In this document: one piece after another, positions 39,347 through 49,700 of the stretch | Numbering within the stretch: position 1 is the first letter of the stretch | How the letters are laid out: each line of letters opens with the position of its first letter | Source: Gemmatimonas sp. | GTDB lineage: Bacteria; Gemmatimonadota; Gemmatimonadetes; Gemmatimonadales; Gemmatimonadaceae | Reading direction: 5' to 3' | Length of the DNA: 64,000 nt | Assembly: GCF_027531815.1 (NCBI RefSeq) | Contig: NZ_JAPZSK010000002.1 | Span: 1-64,000, forward strand | Position numbers and translations under genes: made by a program | Notes under the pieces: generated by a model | Databases searched by the model: none | What the model was told of the DNA's origin: nothing | The model's input: the letters and a program-made list of their open reading frames with translations, nothing else

Positions 39347-41172
39347 CGCGGCGGCTCGCCACTGAAGAGCGCCTGCTGCGCCAACTGCCGTTCGATCTGC
39401 TGCAGCAGGGTTTGCAGTTCATCGACCATCTTCTTCAGCGCATCACGGAATAGCCAGCGGTACCAGACGATCTCGAGAGCGCCCGCGATCACGGCGGCCC
39501 CGGCCGCCCCCAATGCCGGGGCCACACTCAGTGGGGACACCCCCATGACCTTGCCCAAGCCCATCGCCGTGGCCACGAGCGCCGTGCCGCTGGCGAGCCC
39601 CATGAGCATCAGGTCGAGCTTGGCGTTGCGCGTGAGCCCGGGACGCAGATCGCCGGTGATGACCACTTCGCACGCGGGGTTCGCCGCAGAGCCGCGCGGC
39701 TGCAGGGTGACGTTGAGATCGAACAGCTCGATCTGCTCGAGGCGGTAGCGGAGTTGCTTCTCCTTGGAGAAGGCCACCAGCGGGTTGCCGTAGGCCTCCA
39801 TGAGTCGCGGGACCCTGAAGCGCATGATGCCGCCGTCGAGCGGATGCCCGTTCACGGTGTCCTGCAGCGTGAAGTCGTTGGGGGCGGTCGTGAAGAGCGC
39901 GCCGAGCGCCTGCAACGTGGCCTTGGGACTGGCCTTGATGACCCGTGACACCGACACGGCGCGGTCGGCGGTGCCCATGAGCAGCGTGAGTCGACGGTCC
40001 TCGCTCTCGCTGAGCACACGCGCAGGAGCTGCGCTGGCGCCGCGCGCACGCAGTTCGGCCAACGCGATGGCCACGTACTGGCGCGAAATCCCGGCTTCCA
40101 CCGCCGCCGCTTCCACGTCGCGCACCCGGAACTGTCCCGTATCGAGCGCCTCCTGCGTGTCACCCGTGACACGGGCATGCGCGCCGCTGCTGGTGGATCG
40201 CAGGGCGGCTGAACGCTCCATGCGGTGCGCGGCCTCCGCTTGCAGTTGCGCCGCGCGCTGCCACACCACGCGCGCATCGTCTTCGTTCAGCACGCCACCC
40301 GGTGCCGCATCGGCCGCGGCCCGTTCGCTCGCCTCGGCGTCGAGGAGGGCCGCGTCGAGCGCCGCCGCCACGGCGTCGGCGGTCTGGTAGCGCCCGGCCG
40401 GGTCCTTGGCCAGGCACCTCTCGATCACCGCCACCACGCTGGCCGGCACATGACCGGCGAGTGTGCCCAGCGAGGGCGTGGGGCGCGTCACGTGCGCCAC
40501 CAGCACGGTCTGCGGCGCGCCATCGAAGGGCGGTACACCACTCAGGGCATGGAAGCCCACGCACCCCAACGCATAAATGTCGCTGCGGCCATCCAGCGCA
40601 TCACCTGACGCCTGCTCGGGGCTCATGTAGTGCACCGAGCCCAGCACGTTGCCCATCATGGTCAGCCCGTGGGCATCGCCCGCGTCACGCGCGATGCCAA
40701 AGTCGGTCACCACGGCGCGCCCGGACTCGCGGTCGAGCAGGATGTTGTCGGGCTTGATGTCGCGGTGCACCACGCCGCGCGCATGCGCGTACGCCAGCCC
40801 CCACGACACCTCGCGCAGGATGCGCACCACGTCGGACACGGGGAGAGCGCCGCGGTCGCGGAGGCGATCGCCAAGCGACTCGCCGTTGATGTAGCGCATG
40901 CTGAACCACACCACACCGTCGGTCTCATCGGCGCGGTAGACGTCGATGATGTGCGGATGCTCCAGCCGCGCACTGGTGCGGGCCTCCCGCAGGAAGCGTT
41001 CTCGCGCCGCGGGGCTAGCCTCTTCGGCCAGCAGCACCTTGAGCGCCGCCAGGCGATCGAGGAATCGATCGCGGACGAGCCACACGGCCCCCATGCCGCC
41101 CGTGCCGAGGAGGCGCACGGTTTCGAAGGTCGCGGTCAGGGCGGGGGGAAGCGGAGTCGGGGAGGGCGGCAT
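39322..41172 (-). CDS. Ser/Thr protein kinase with C-terminal membrane hairpin
   Basis: A 616-aa kinase unlike the three at the start of the window. The catalytic core is complete: GTGGMGAVWLV, K45, VVHRDIKPDNILL and TDFGIARDAG, with GSVHYMSPEQ. After residue 290 there is a helical region, then an unrecognised globular domain, then a Gly/Ala-rich membrane hairpin (LMGLASGTALVATAMGLGK, ALGAAGAAVIAGALEIVWY, about 530-580) and a short coiled coil (MVDELQTLLQQIERQLAQQA). The catalytic domain probably faces the cytosol from an inner-membrane anchor. ATG 41172 is preferred over an earlier in-frame start. Confidence 0.9.
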   Translation of the reverse strand: MPPSPTPLPPALTATFETVRLLGTGGMGAVWLVRDRFLDRLAALKVLLAEEASPAARERFLREARTSARLEHPHIIDVYRADETDGVVWFSMRYINGESLGDRLRDRGALPVSDVVRILREVSWGLAYAHARGVVHRDIKPDNILLDRESGRAVVTDFGIARDAGDAHGLTMMGNVLGSVHYMSPEQASGDALDGRSDIYALGCVGFHALSGVPPFDGAPQTVLVAHVTRPTPSLGTLAGHVPASVVAVIERCLAKDPAGRYQTADAVAAALDAALLDAEASERAAADAAPGGVLNEDDARVVWQRAAQLQAEAAHRMERSAALRSTSSGAHARVTGDTQEALDTGQFRVRDVEAAAVEAGISRQYVAIALAELRARGASAAPARVLSESEDRRLTLLMGTADRAVSVSRVIKASPKATLQALGALFTTAPNDFTLQDTVNGHPLDGGIMRFRVPRLMEAYGNPLVAFSKEKQLRYRLEQIELFDLNVTLQPRGSAANPACEVVITGDLRPGLTRNAKLDLMLMGLASGTALVATAMGLGKVMGVSPLSVAPALGAAGAAVIAGALEIVWYRWLFRDALKKMVDELQTLLQQIERQLAQQALFSGEPPRQVGAGER

Positions 41173-41340
41173 GTTGCAGGAACGGTAGGTGGGGACGGCG
41201 CCTCGTGGCAAAGGCTACACGTCGGTGGTCTCATCGGCGAGGTCGCGTGCCCCGCCGGCCACGTCCCCCATGGGGCGGGTCATGTCGCTGGCCGGGGCGC
41301 AGGCGTTGCCCGAACGCGGGGGGACCTCCAAGTTGCTACC

Positions 41341-42129
41341 GTGTCCCTTTTCGACGATCTGCAGCTCGGGTTCTTCTCCGAGGCGCCCACACCACCGGCG
41401 CCGGCGGTGTCGTCGACGCCCGCGGCGGCAGGCGAGGGGCGGCAGGTGCGCGGCCGCAGTGCCGTGCGCGCGCGCACGGCGGTGCTCTTCTCCCGTTTGC
41501 AGGAGATGGGGCTGCGCGGGGTGGAGCAGCTCGTGCTGATGCGCACGCGTACCGTCATGGTGTCGCTCATTGGCCGCACGCTGCGCGTGAACGAAGGCTA
41601 TGCGGAGGCCCCGGAGGCGGTGTTGCGCGCCATTGTGGCCTTTGCCACGGCCCGCACCAAGGCCGAGCGGCTGGCCGCGCGCGAAGTCATTCTGGCACAC
41701 GAGGTGGAGCGTGCCCCGGTGGCGCGGCGACAGGAGCCGGCGCGTCCGGGCGATGCCGCCCTCATCACGCAGCTCGCCGAGGCGCACCGCCAGCTCAACG
41801 CACAGTGGTTCGGCGGCGTGCTCGCGAGCATTCCGCTGCGCCTCTCCGGCCGCATGGCCACCCGCCTGGGGCACTACGACCCGGGCTCGCGGCATCTGCG
41901 GGCGGAGATCGTCATGTCGCGCACGCACATTGTGCGGCACGGGTGGCGCGAAGCCCTGCATACCCTGCTGCACGAAATGGTACACCAGTGGCAGCACGAG
42001 ACCGGACGCCCCGTCGATCATGGGCCGGAGTTCCGCCAGAAGGCGCGCGAGGTGGGCATTACTCCCGCCGCGCGACGCGACGTAACGCCGCTCGAACGGC
42101 GGCGGCAGCGGCAGGCGCACGGGCGCTGA
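41341..42129 (+). CDS. SprT-like zinc metalloprotease
   Basis: A 262-aa protein from GTG 41341. The zinc-protease motif HEMVHQWQHE (H211, E212, H215) sits in a SprT-like domain (LAEAHRQLNAQWFGGVLASI, with a third ligand region near DHGPEFRQKA). SprT/Spartan-like proteases are linked to DNA-protein crosslink repair in eukaryotes; bacterial homologues are poorly understood. The N-terminal 130 residues are Pro/Ala-rich and then a short helical region of unknown role. A long hairpin follows the stop. Confidence 0.85.
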   Translation: MSLFDDLQLGFFSEAPTPPAPAVSSTPAAAGEGRQVRGRSAVRARTAVLFSRLQEMGLRGVEQLVLMRTRTVMVSLIGRTLRVNEGYAEAPEAVLRAIVAFATARTKAERLAAREVILAHEVERAPVARRQEPARPGDAALITQLAEAHRQLNAQWFGGVLASIPLRLSGRMATRLGHYDPGSRHLRAEIVMSRTHIVRHGWREALHTLLHEMVHQWQHETGRPVDHGPEFRQKAREVGITPAARRDVTPLERRRQRQAHGR

Positions 42130-42181
42130 GTGTTGCGGCCGCGCCGACGATCGCCGTTCCGCGCGCCATCGGCAAACGACA

Positions 42182-42212
42182 CGGGGCGCCGGTGACATGC
42201 ACCGGCGCCCCG
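42182..42212. terminator. Bidirectional terminator hairpin between convergent genes
   Basis: A perfect 13-bp stem (42182-42194 with 42200-42212; CGGGGCGCCGGTG and its complement) with a 5-nt loop lies between the SprT-like and Ig-repeat lipoprotein genes. No clear U-tract follows on either strand; the stem strength suggests it serves both genes. Confidence 0.6.
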
Positions 42213-42242
42213 CGTTCCCAACCGTACTGAGGTCGGTTGCCG

Positions 42243-45065
42243 TTATGGCGACACGGTGCCGGTTCGCGAGGCGGAGCGGAACGTGCCGCCTTCGCCGAAT
42301 CCGAGCGCGTTGTTTCCCGGGGCAAACAGGCCACCGAGAGCGGTGAGCGACCAGCTCGTGCTGGCGTTGGCGAGCGCCCACGCGCTGTTGAAGCCGCTCA
42401 CCCCGGCGAAATTCGGCACCGCGAGCGTCCAGGTTGCGCCGCTGCCGAAATAACTTCGCGACATGGTGACCGTCCACGTGTTCGACGTCTGCGCCTGCTG
42501 GAAGAAGGAGGCGCCAACGGCATCCGGGTACTCGGTCTGCCAGGTGCCCGTCACCGAGAAGCGCGGGTACGGGCTCGAACCCAGCGAGGTGGGCGCCGTG
42601 CTGGACAGCGCCGGACCCAGCGTGAGGGTACGGTTGGTGAGCTCACGGTTGTATTGCGCGACGGTTCGCACGCTCGCGCCATTGCCGCCGATGGCAGTCA
42701 CCAGCACCTGATGCAGGTCCCCGCTCACCGTGTTGGCCAGCGGCACCCCGTACGCCTTCTGGGTCGCGCCGGTGAACAGCGGATTGAAGAACGTGAACGA
42801 ACCCGCGAAGCCGTTCTGCGTCACGAACGACGACGCGAGCGTCACTTGTTCACCGGTGGCATTGGCCACCGTGTAGTCGGCCGACGCCACCGCGAACGAC
42901 TCGCTCCCCGTGAAGTCGAGCACCGGGATGGTGCTGCCGGCCGCGTAGTTCTGGTTGCGACGGATGACGCCGCGGTCGGGCGCCGGGAAGAACGTGGGCG
43001 GACTTGACACGCTGCGCACGCCGACGATGTCCGTCGGCCCGTCATCGACACCGCTGACGGTGAACGTCGTCGCCGGGCCGCTCACCGTTGCCGTCGCACC
43101 GCCCACGCCGATGAACGCCTGCGCACCCGCCGGCACGTTCGCCACCGAGCCGTTGAGCGTCTTGGTGCTGCGGTTGGAGACACATTCATTCGCTGCCTGC
43201 TGGCCCAGCTCGGCCGACGAGAAATACAGCACCGACAGGTCCGTCCCGCCGCCCGTCCGCGGAATGGCGTACGCCACGCCGCCCACACTGCCGCTGATGT
43301 TGAACGAGTACACACGCGTGGTAGTGCCGCTTGGCGTGACGGCGTTCCATGCCCCACCGGTCCCGCTTTGCACGGCAAACCATACCGGGAAGCGGTCCGT
43401 CTCGCAGAAGGTCCAGCTGATGCTCCCGCCGGTGGGGGCACCGGCCACCGATCCGCCAAGGCTCGTGGTCACATTGGCCAGCCCCGTCGCCGTACCGGTG
43501 AGGGTGGCCGTAAAGGCGCCTGTGCTGGCGTTGCTCGCGGCGTTGAAGGTGATTGAGGCGTTGCTTCCGGTGGTGCTGGCGGGGTTCACCGTGGCGGTCA
43601 CTCCGCTCGGGAGCCCACTCACAGCCAGCGCCACGCTGCCGGCGAAGCCGCCGGTGCGATTGATCGTCACCGTGCTCGTGGCCGTACCGCCCTGCGTGAG
43701 GTTCACCGCGGTGGCGGTGAGCGAGTAGCCCTGCGCCGCGCTCACCGTGAGCGATAGCGGCGCGGTGGTGGCGCTTACCCCCGTGCCGGACGCGCTGACC
43801 GTCAGTGGATAGCTACCGACCGGCACCGCGCTCCCTACGGTAAGGGTGAGCGTCGATGCCAGCGTGCTCCCGGTCAGCGTCGCTGGCGCAAACGCCGCCG
43901 TAACGCCCGACGGCAGCCCCTGTACGGCCAGTGCTACCTCGCCGGCAAAGCCACCCAAGCGCGTGAGCGTGACCCCAGTGCTTACCGGTGATCCGGCCGC
44001 GGTGCTGAGCGAGCCGCTCGCCAGCGCCAGGCCAATGGCCGGCGCGGCCGCCACCGTCACGCCAATGGTGGTGCTCTGCGCCTGCACGCCAGTGCCGGTG
44101 CCATTCACGGTGAGCGTGTACGCACCCGGCGCCACGGCTGCCGTCGTGGTGACCGACACCGACGCGGTCGTCACGCTGGTACCAAGGCTGGCTGGGGTGA
44201 TCGTGGCGGTCATGCCCGTCGGTGCCCCGCTGATCGCCAGCGCTACCTCACCCGCAAAGCCGCCGGTGCGCGCCGCGGTAATGGTGCTCGTGGCGCTCTG
44301 GCCGGCCACGAGGCTGAGCGCGGCCGGTGCGGCGCTCAAGCCGAACGCCGGCGTGGCCGCTGCCGCCACCGTAAGCGTGACCGTGGCGGTGGCGTTGCTC
44401 ACTCCCGTGCCCGACGCGGTGACCGTTATGGGGTAGTTGCCCGGCGTGGTGGTCCCCGAAACGGCCAGCGCCAGCGTACTGGCGCTGCTGCCCGCCGCCA
44501 CCGATGCCGGAGCGAAGGTGGCGGTCACTCCGGTCGGCACGCCCGTTGCCGTCAGGGTTATCGCATCGGCAAAGCCGTTCGTGCGCGAGACCGTGATGCC
44601 CACGTTGCCGCTGGTGCCCTGCGTCACCGTGAGGGCGCTGGCCGCCGTGGTCACGCCAATGGTGGGCGCGGGGACGGTGAGCGCGAAGGCGGCACTGGCG
44701 GTGGAGACGCCGCTCCCCGAGGCCGAGATGTTGACCGTCGCGTTCCCGGCCGCGGCCGTGCTGCCCACCGAAATGGTGGCGGTGGCACTGGTGGTGGTGC
44801 CACTCAGCGTGGCGGGCGCGAAGCTGACCTGCACCCCCGCCGGCAACGCGTCGGCAGCCAGCGTGACCGTGCCGGCGTAGCCACCACCGCGGGTGAGCGA
44901 CACGGTGGTGGCGGTGGTGGCGCCGCGCGCCGCCGTGCCGGCGCCTGGCGCCAGCGCCACCGCAATGGTTGGCGTGGGGGGCGGGGTAACGGGGCCCGTG
45001 TCGTCTCCGCCACCACCCGAACAGGCGGCACAGACCAGGGAGAGCAGCGCAAGGGAGCGGCGCAT
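42243..45065 (-). CDS. Large secreted lipoprotein with five Ig-like repeats
   Basis: A 940-aa protein starting at ATG 45065 with a lipoprotein signal (MRRSLALLSLVCAAC) and a Gly/Pro-rich linker (SGGGGDDTGPVTPPPTPT). Five tandem repeats of about 100 residues follow (about 35-525), each with a GGFAGxVALA strand, LPSGVTAxFAPA and GTGVSxATxxLTV motif, typical of bacterial Ig-like/Big beta-sandwiches. The remaining 400 residues form a unique domain containing an FCETDRFPVWFAVQSG segment and RNQNYAAGSTIPVLDFTGSE. Surface exposure and adhesion or carbohydrate binding are plausible; the function is unknown. Confidence 0.85.
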   Translation of the reverse strand: MRRSLALLSLVCAACSGGGGDDTGPVTPPPTPTIAVALAPGAGTAARGATTATTVSLTRGGGYAGTVTLAADALPAGVQVSFAPATLSGTTTSATATISVGSTAAAGNATVNISASGSGVSTASAAFALTVPAPTIGVTTAASALTVTQGTSGNVGITVSRTNGFADAITLTATGVPTGVTATFAPASVAAGSSASTLALAVSGTTTPGNYPITVTASGTGVSNATATVTLTVAAAATPAFGLSAAPAALSLVAGQSATSTITAARTGGFAGEVALAISGAPTGMTATITPASLGTSVTTASVSVTTTAAVAPGAYTLTVNGTGTGVQAQSTTIGVTVAAAPAIGLALASGSLSTAAGSPVSTGVTLTRLGGFAGEVALAVQGLPSGVTAAFAPATLTGSTLASTLTLTVGSAVPVGSYPLTVSASGTGVSATTAPLSLTVSAAQGYSLTATAVNLTQGGTATSTVTINRTGGFAGSVALAVSGLPSGVTATVNPASTTGSNASITFNAASNASTGAFTATLTGTATGLANVTTSLGGSVAGAPTGGSISWTFCETDRFPVWFAVQSGTGGAWNAVTPSGTTTRVYSFNISGSVGGVAYAIPRTGGGTDLSVLYFSSAELGQQAANECVSNRSTKTLNGSVANVPAGAQAFIGVGGATATVSGPATTFTVSGVDDGPTDIVGVRSVSSPPTFFPAPDRGVIRRNQNYAAGSTIPVLDFTGSESFAVASADYTVANATGEQVTLASSFVTQNGFAGSFTFFNPLFTGATQKAYGVPLANTVSGDLHQVLVTAIGGNGASVRTVAQYNRELTNRTLTLGPALSSTAPTSLGSSPYPRFSVTGTWQTEYPDAVGASFFQQAQTSNTWTVTMSRSYFGSGATWTLAVPNFAGVSGFNSAWALANASTSWSLTALGGLFAPGNNALGFGEGGTFRSASRTGTVSP

Positions 45066-45240
45066 GGGAGGCTCGGCGCAGGGGAGGGAATGGGACGACC
45101 GGCAATAGACCACCACCGGTCCCGAATATCATGACGACGACGCGCAGTGCAACCAGCCTCGACCATGCCCCGGTGCCTCCCTTCCCGTGCGCCTTGCTAC
45201 ATTACGGGGTCGACCTTTTCCCTCTCTCCCGCAGCGCCCC

Positions 45241-46479
45241 ATGGCCCTCGATACCCTGCTGGCGAGCGCGATCCCTGCGCTCCCGTCCGTGGAACTCACC
45301 GCTCACCCGGGCGACCTGTTCAACATCGACGCGGCGCTCACCGAAGAAGAGCGCGCCATTCGCGACACGATTCGCGCCTTCGTCAACGAGAAGATCCTGC
45401 CCATCATCGGCAGCTGCTACGTCGACGGGCGCTTCCCCGATGAACTCATCCCGGAACTCGCCGAACTGGGCGTGCTGGGCGCGAACCTCCCCGAGGAGTA
45501 CGGCTGCGCCGGCCTGTCGAGCGTGGCCTACGGGCTCATTATGCAGGAGCTCGAGCGCGGTGACAGCGGCATCCGCTCGTTCGCCTCGGTGCAGGGCGCC
45601 CTGGTCATGTATCCGATCTTCGCGTTCGGCAGTGAAGAGCAGAAGCGCCACTATCTGCCGAAGCTGGCCAAGGCCGAGATGATCGGCTGCTTCGGCCTTA
45701 CCGAGGCGGACTACGGATCGAACCCCTCCGGGATGATCACGCGGGCGCGTCAGCAGGCCGACGGCAGCTGGATCATCAACGGCGGCAAGATGTGGATCAC
45801 CAACGGTTCCAGGGCGCACATCGCGATCGTCTGGGCCAAGACCGGCGACAGCACCGACGACAGCAGCATCCGCGGCTTCGTCGTCGATACCTCGTTGCCC
45901 GGCTTCCACGCCAAGGACCAGCACGGCAAGCTGTCGCTCCGGGCCAGTCACACCTCGGAATTGGTGCTCACCGATGTGCACGTTCCCGCCGACGCCATCC
46001 TCCCGCTGTCGAAGGGCTTAAAGAGCCCGCTCATGTGCCTCACCCAGGCGCGCTACGGCATTTCCTGGGGCGTGCTCGGTGCGGCCATGGCGTGTTTCGA
46101 GGAAGCGGTCAGCTACGGCAAGACGCGCGTCATGTTCGACAAGCCCATCGGCGGCTTCCAGATTCAGCAGGTGCGCCTCGCCGACATGCTCACGGAAATC
46201 GTGAAGGGGCAGCTGGTCTCGCTGCACCTGGGCCGTCTCAAGGATGCCGGCAACTTCACCCCCACACAGGTGTCGCTGGCCAAGCGCAACAACGTGGACA
46301 TTGCCACGAACATCGCGCGTGAGACGCGGCGTCTGCTCGGCGGCAATGGTATCCTGGCCGAGTATGGCGCCATGCGCCACATGGCCAACCTGGAGAGCGT
46401 GTACACGTACGAGGGCACGCATGATGTGCACTCGCTCATCCTCGGTCAGGCCATCACGGGGCTGAACGCGTTCAAGTAG
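45241..46479 (+). CDS. Acyl-CoA dehydrogenase, glutaryl-CoA dehydrogenase type
   Basis: A 412-aa FAD enzyme. The catalytic base is E391 in TYEGTHDVHSLILG, and IRSFASVQGALVMYPIFAFG supplies the arginine that binds the distal carboxylate of glutaryl-CoA. GCFGLTEADYGSNPSGM binds FAD and substrate, and QARYGISWGVLGAAMACFEE is family-typical. It would oxidise and decarboxylate glutaryl-CoA to crotonyl-CoA in lysine/tryptophan breakdown, giving electrons to ETF. The etfBA genes about 5 kb downstream are likely partners. ATG 45241 starts just ahead of conserved sequence. Confidence 0.9.
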   Translation: MALDTLLASAIPALPSVELTAHPGDLFNIDAALTEEERAIRDTIRAFVNEKILPIIGSCYVDGRFPDELIPELAELGVLGANLPEEYGCAGLSSVAYGLIMQELERGDSGIRSFASVQGALVMYPIFAFGSEEQKRHYLPKLAKAEMIGCFGLTEADYGSNPSGMITRARQQADGSWIINGGKMWITNGSRAHIAIVWAKTGDSTDDSSIRGFVVDTSLPGFHAKDQHGKLSLRASHTSELVLTDVHVPADAILPLSKGLKSPLMCLTQARYGISWGVLGAAMACFEEAVSYGKTRVMFDKPIGGFQIQQVRLADMLTEIVKGQLVSLHLGRLKDAGNFTPTQVSLAKRNNVDIATNIARETRRLLGGNGILAEYGAMRHMANLESVYTYEGTHDVHSLILGQAITGLNAFK

Positions 46480-46496
46480 ACGCGCGCCAGCAAAAA

Positions 46497-46651
46497 CAGG
46501 AAGCAGGAAGCAGGAAGCAGGAAGCAGGAAGCAGGAAGCAGGAAGCAGGGGGCGGACGAAGAGCGATCTTCGCCGTCCCCTTCGCGTTGTCCCCAACTGC
46601 TCTGCCCCCTGCTCCCTGCTCCCTGCTCCCTGCCCCCTGCACCCTGCTCCC
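46497..46651. repeat. Heptad tandem repeats arranged as an inverted pair
   Basis: Seven exact copies of CAGGAAG (46497-46545) plus CAGGGGG, then a 50-bp spacer, then six units of the complementary type (CCCCCTG, three CTCCCTG, CCCCCTG, CACCCTG; 46605-46646). Both arms follow a CAGGNNG consensus read on opposite strands and can pair imperfectly. The array fills most of the 288-bp gap between the dehydrogenase and the SusC-like gene. Copy number could vary by slippage. Confidence 0.85.
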
Positions 46652-46767
46652 GCAGTCCGCCGTGCTCAACCGCACTCCGCGGTGACCGGGCGCTTGTCTC
46701 CGTTGTTTGGGCGCATAGGTTCCGCCGCAACAGTGGTTTCCTCCCCAATCCCCTGGAGATGACGCAC

Positions 46768-49700
46768 ATGCTGCACTCCGCCGCCCGCTTGGTCGCGGTC
46801 CGGTCGCGCACCGTCGGTGTGGCGCTCGGGCTCGTGGCAGCGAGTCTGGCCCCACGCGCCCCCCTGCATGCGCAGGGCACTGGCACCATCGCCGGTACGG
46901 TCGTGAACGACAAGAACGGATCGCCCATTGGCGACGCCCAGATCGTGGTCGAAGGGCGCAACGTGGGCACCACCTCCGACAACGCCGGCCGCTTCCGGTT
47001 GGCCGGGCTCACCGGCACCGGACAGGTCCAGATCACCGTGCGTCGCATTGGCTTCCTGCCGCGCACCCTGGGGGCCACCATCGGTGACGCCAATGTGCGC
47101 ATTGCGCTCTCCGAGCGCGCCATGGAGCTCACGTCCGTGGTCGTGACGGGTACGGCCGGGGTGGCCGAGAAGCGCGCCATCGGTAACGCCGTCAGCACCG
47201 TGAATGCGGCCGAGGTGGTGGCCACGCAGCCGGTGAACTCCTTTCAGGAGCTGCTGAACGGGCGCGCGGCGGGCGTGAGCATCGTGGCCAGCTCGGGGCA
47301 GGTGGGCACCGGCTCGCGCATCCGCGTGCGCGGCGCGTCCTCGCTGTCGCTCTCCAACGACCCGCTCATCTACGTGGATGGCGTGCGCGTCGACAACACG
47401 CAGGCCTCTGGCCCATCGAATCAGGGGTTCGGCTCCGCGTCGATCTCGCGCTGGAACGACTTCAACCCCGATGACATCGAGAGCATCGAAGTCATCAAGG
47501 GCCCGGCTGCCGCTACGCTGTACGGCACCGAGGCGTCGAACGGCGTCATCCAGATCATCACCAAGAAGGGTGCCGCCGGCCGGCCGGTGTGGAGCCTCAC
47601 CGCCCGCGGTGGCTCCAGCTGGGTGCCCAACTGGCTCAACCGCTTCGACGACAACTACGGCACCGTCCCGCGCGCCGGCAGCGCCACGGCGCTCGACACG
47701 GTGAGCATTTCCACGCGCCAGCTCAACGACTCGCTGAATGCGCGCTTCGGCAACGATGTGTTCACCAGCGGGCAGCTGCAGGACATCCAGATGTCGGTGT
47801 CCGGCGGCACCAGCGCCGTGCGCTACTACGTGGGTGGCGGCTACGAGGAGAACCAGGGTGCCGAACGCGTCAATCGTCTCCGTCGCACCAATCTGCGCGT
47901 CAACCTGCAGGCGAACCCCTCGCCCAGCGTCGACGTGCAGACGAGCCTCGGCTACACCACGGGGCGCACCTATCTGCCCTTCGAATCCGGTGGCGGCGGG
48001 GCCGTCTGGGGGACGCTCTTCTCGTCGCCCAGCTTCCTGTACGGCGGCGTGGGCGTGAACTCGCGCACCCCCGGCAATCCGCAGCTGGGCTTCCGCTCCG
48101 GGCCGCCCAACGCCTACTACGAAGCGTACGACGTCTTCCAGGACGCCGACCGCTTCACGGGCAGCTTCCAGTTCACCAATCGCCCGGCCAAGTGGCTCAA
48201 CCACCGGCTCATCGTGGGCATTGACCGCCTCGCCGAGAACAACGAAGACCGGACGCCGCGCAACGACATCATCGCCGCCACGTACGCGGCGTTCGCCGGG
48301 TCGGGGCTGCCGACCGCCGGCGCGATCTCGGCCAGCACGCGCGACGTCACGCTCACGTCGTACGACTACGTCGCCAATGCCGAATTCCAGCCGTCGTCGG
48401 CGATCAAGAGCGTCACGTCGGTTGGTGGGCAGATCTATCTGCGCCAGACGCGCTTCCGGTCCATCAGCGGCGCGACGTTCCCCGCCGTGGGGCTCACCTC
48501 CATCTCGTCGGCGGCCATCCGCAACGTGGGCGGCGACGAGCTCACGCAGAACAACACCGTGGGCGCGTTCATCCAGCAGCAGTTCGTCTGGAACGATCGC
48601 CTCTTCCTCACGGCCGCGGTGCGTACCGACGACAACTCGGCCTTCGGCACCAACTTCGATGCCGTGACGTATCCCAAGCTCAGCGCCTCGTGGGTGGTGA
48701 GCGAGGAGCCGTCGCTCCCCATTCCGGCCTTCATGAACCAGCTGCGCCTGCGCGCGGCCTACGGCGCCTCGGGGCTCCAGCCCGGCGCCTTCGACGCCAT
48801 CCGCACCTACACCGCGGCGGGTGGCTTCCTCACGCCGTCCTCCGCCGGTAATGTCGACCTCGGCCCCGAGCGCAGCACCGAGCTCGAGCTGGGCTTCGAC
48901 GCGGGCATGTGGAACGACCGCGTGGGCATGGAGGTCACGTACTTCGGTGGCTCCACGCGTGACGCCATCCTGTCGCGCCAGGCCCCGCCGTCGAACGGCT
49001 TCCCCGGCTTCCAGCTGTTCAACGCCGGCAAGGTGGATCGGCAGGGGGTCGAGTGGGTCGTGCGCGGCACGCCGCTGCGCCGCGACAATCTGTCGCTCGA
49101 TCTCACGCTGAGCGGCTCCACCACCGCGTACAACATCGCGTCACTGGGGGGCTCCACGCAGTTCGTGTCGCTGTCGAGTAACATCGGGCACCGCGTGGGC
49201 TATGCGCCCGGTGCGTGGTGGGATCGCCGCATCGTGAGCGCCGACTACGACGCCACCACCCGCCGCGCCACGAACGTGCTCTGCGACAATGGCGCCGGCG
49301 GCACCATTGCCTGTGCCCAGGCACCGCGCGTCTTCCTCGGCAACTCGGTGCCCATGCAGGAAGGCTCGTTCTCGGCCGGCCTCACCATGTTCAAGAACCT
49401 CCGCGTGAACGCCTTCGTCGACTGGCGCGGTGGCTACAAGAAGCTCGACGGCAACTACCGCGTGCGCTGCGGCGCGTTCGTGCTGTGTCGGGAGCTGTAC
49501 TACCCCGACGAAGTGCAGGACCGGGCGCAGCTGGCCGCCGTCCAGGCCGGTACCGCGTTCACGCATCACCTCATTCACGACGCCAGCTTCGCGCGCTTCC
49601 GCGAGCTCTCGGCCACCTACACCCTGCCCGGCAACTTCGCGCGCCGCGTGGGGGCCACGCGCGCGTCCATCACCGTGGCCGGCCGCAACCTCGGCCTCTG

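Noticed and set aside
42243-45116. Longer start for the Ig-repeat lipoprotein
   Set aside because: The extra 17 residues would precede and disrupt a clear lipoprotein signal peptide; ATG 45065 is preferred.
46497-46651. CRISPR array
   Set aside because: The units are only 7 bp, contiguous and without spacers, and no cas genes are in the window.
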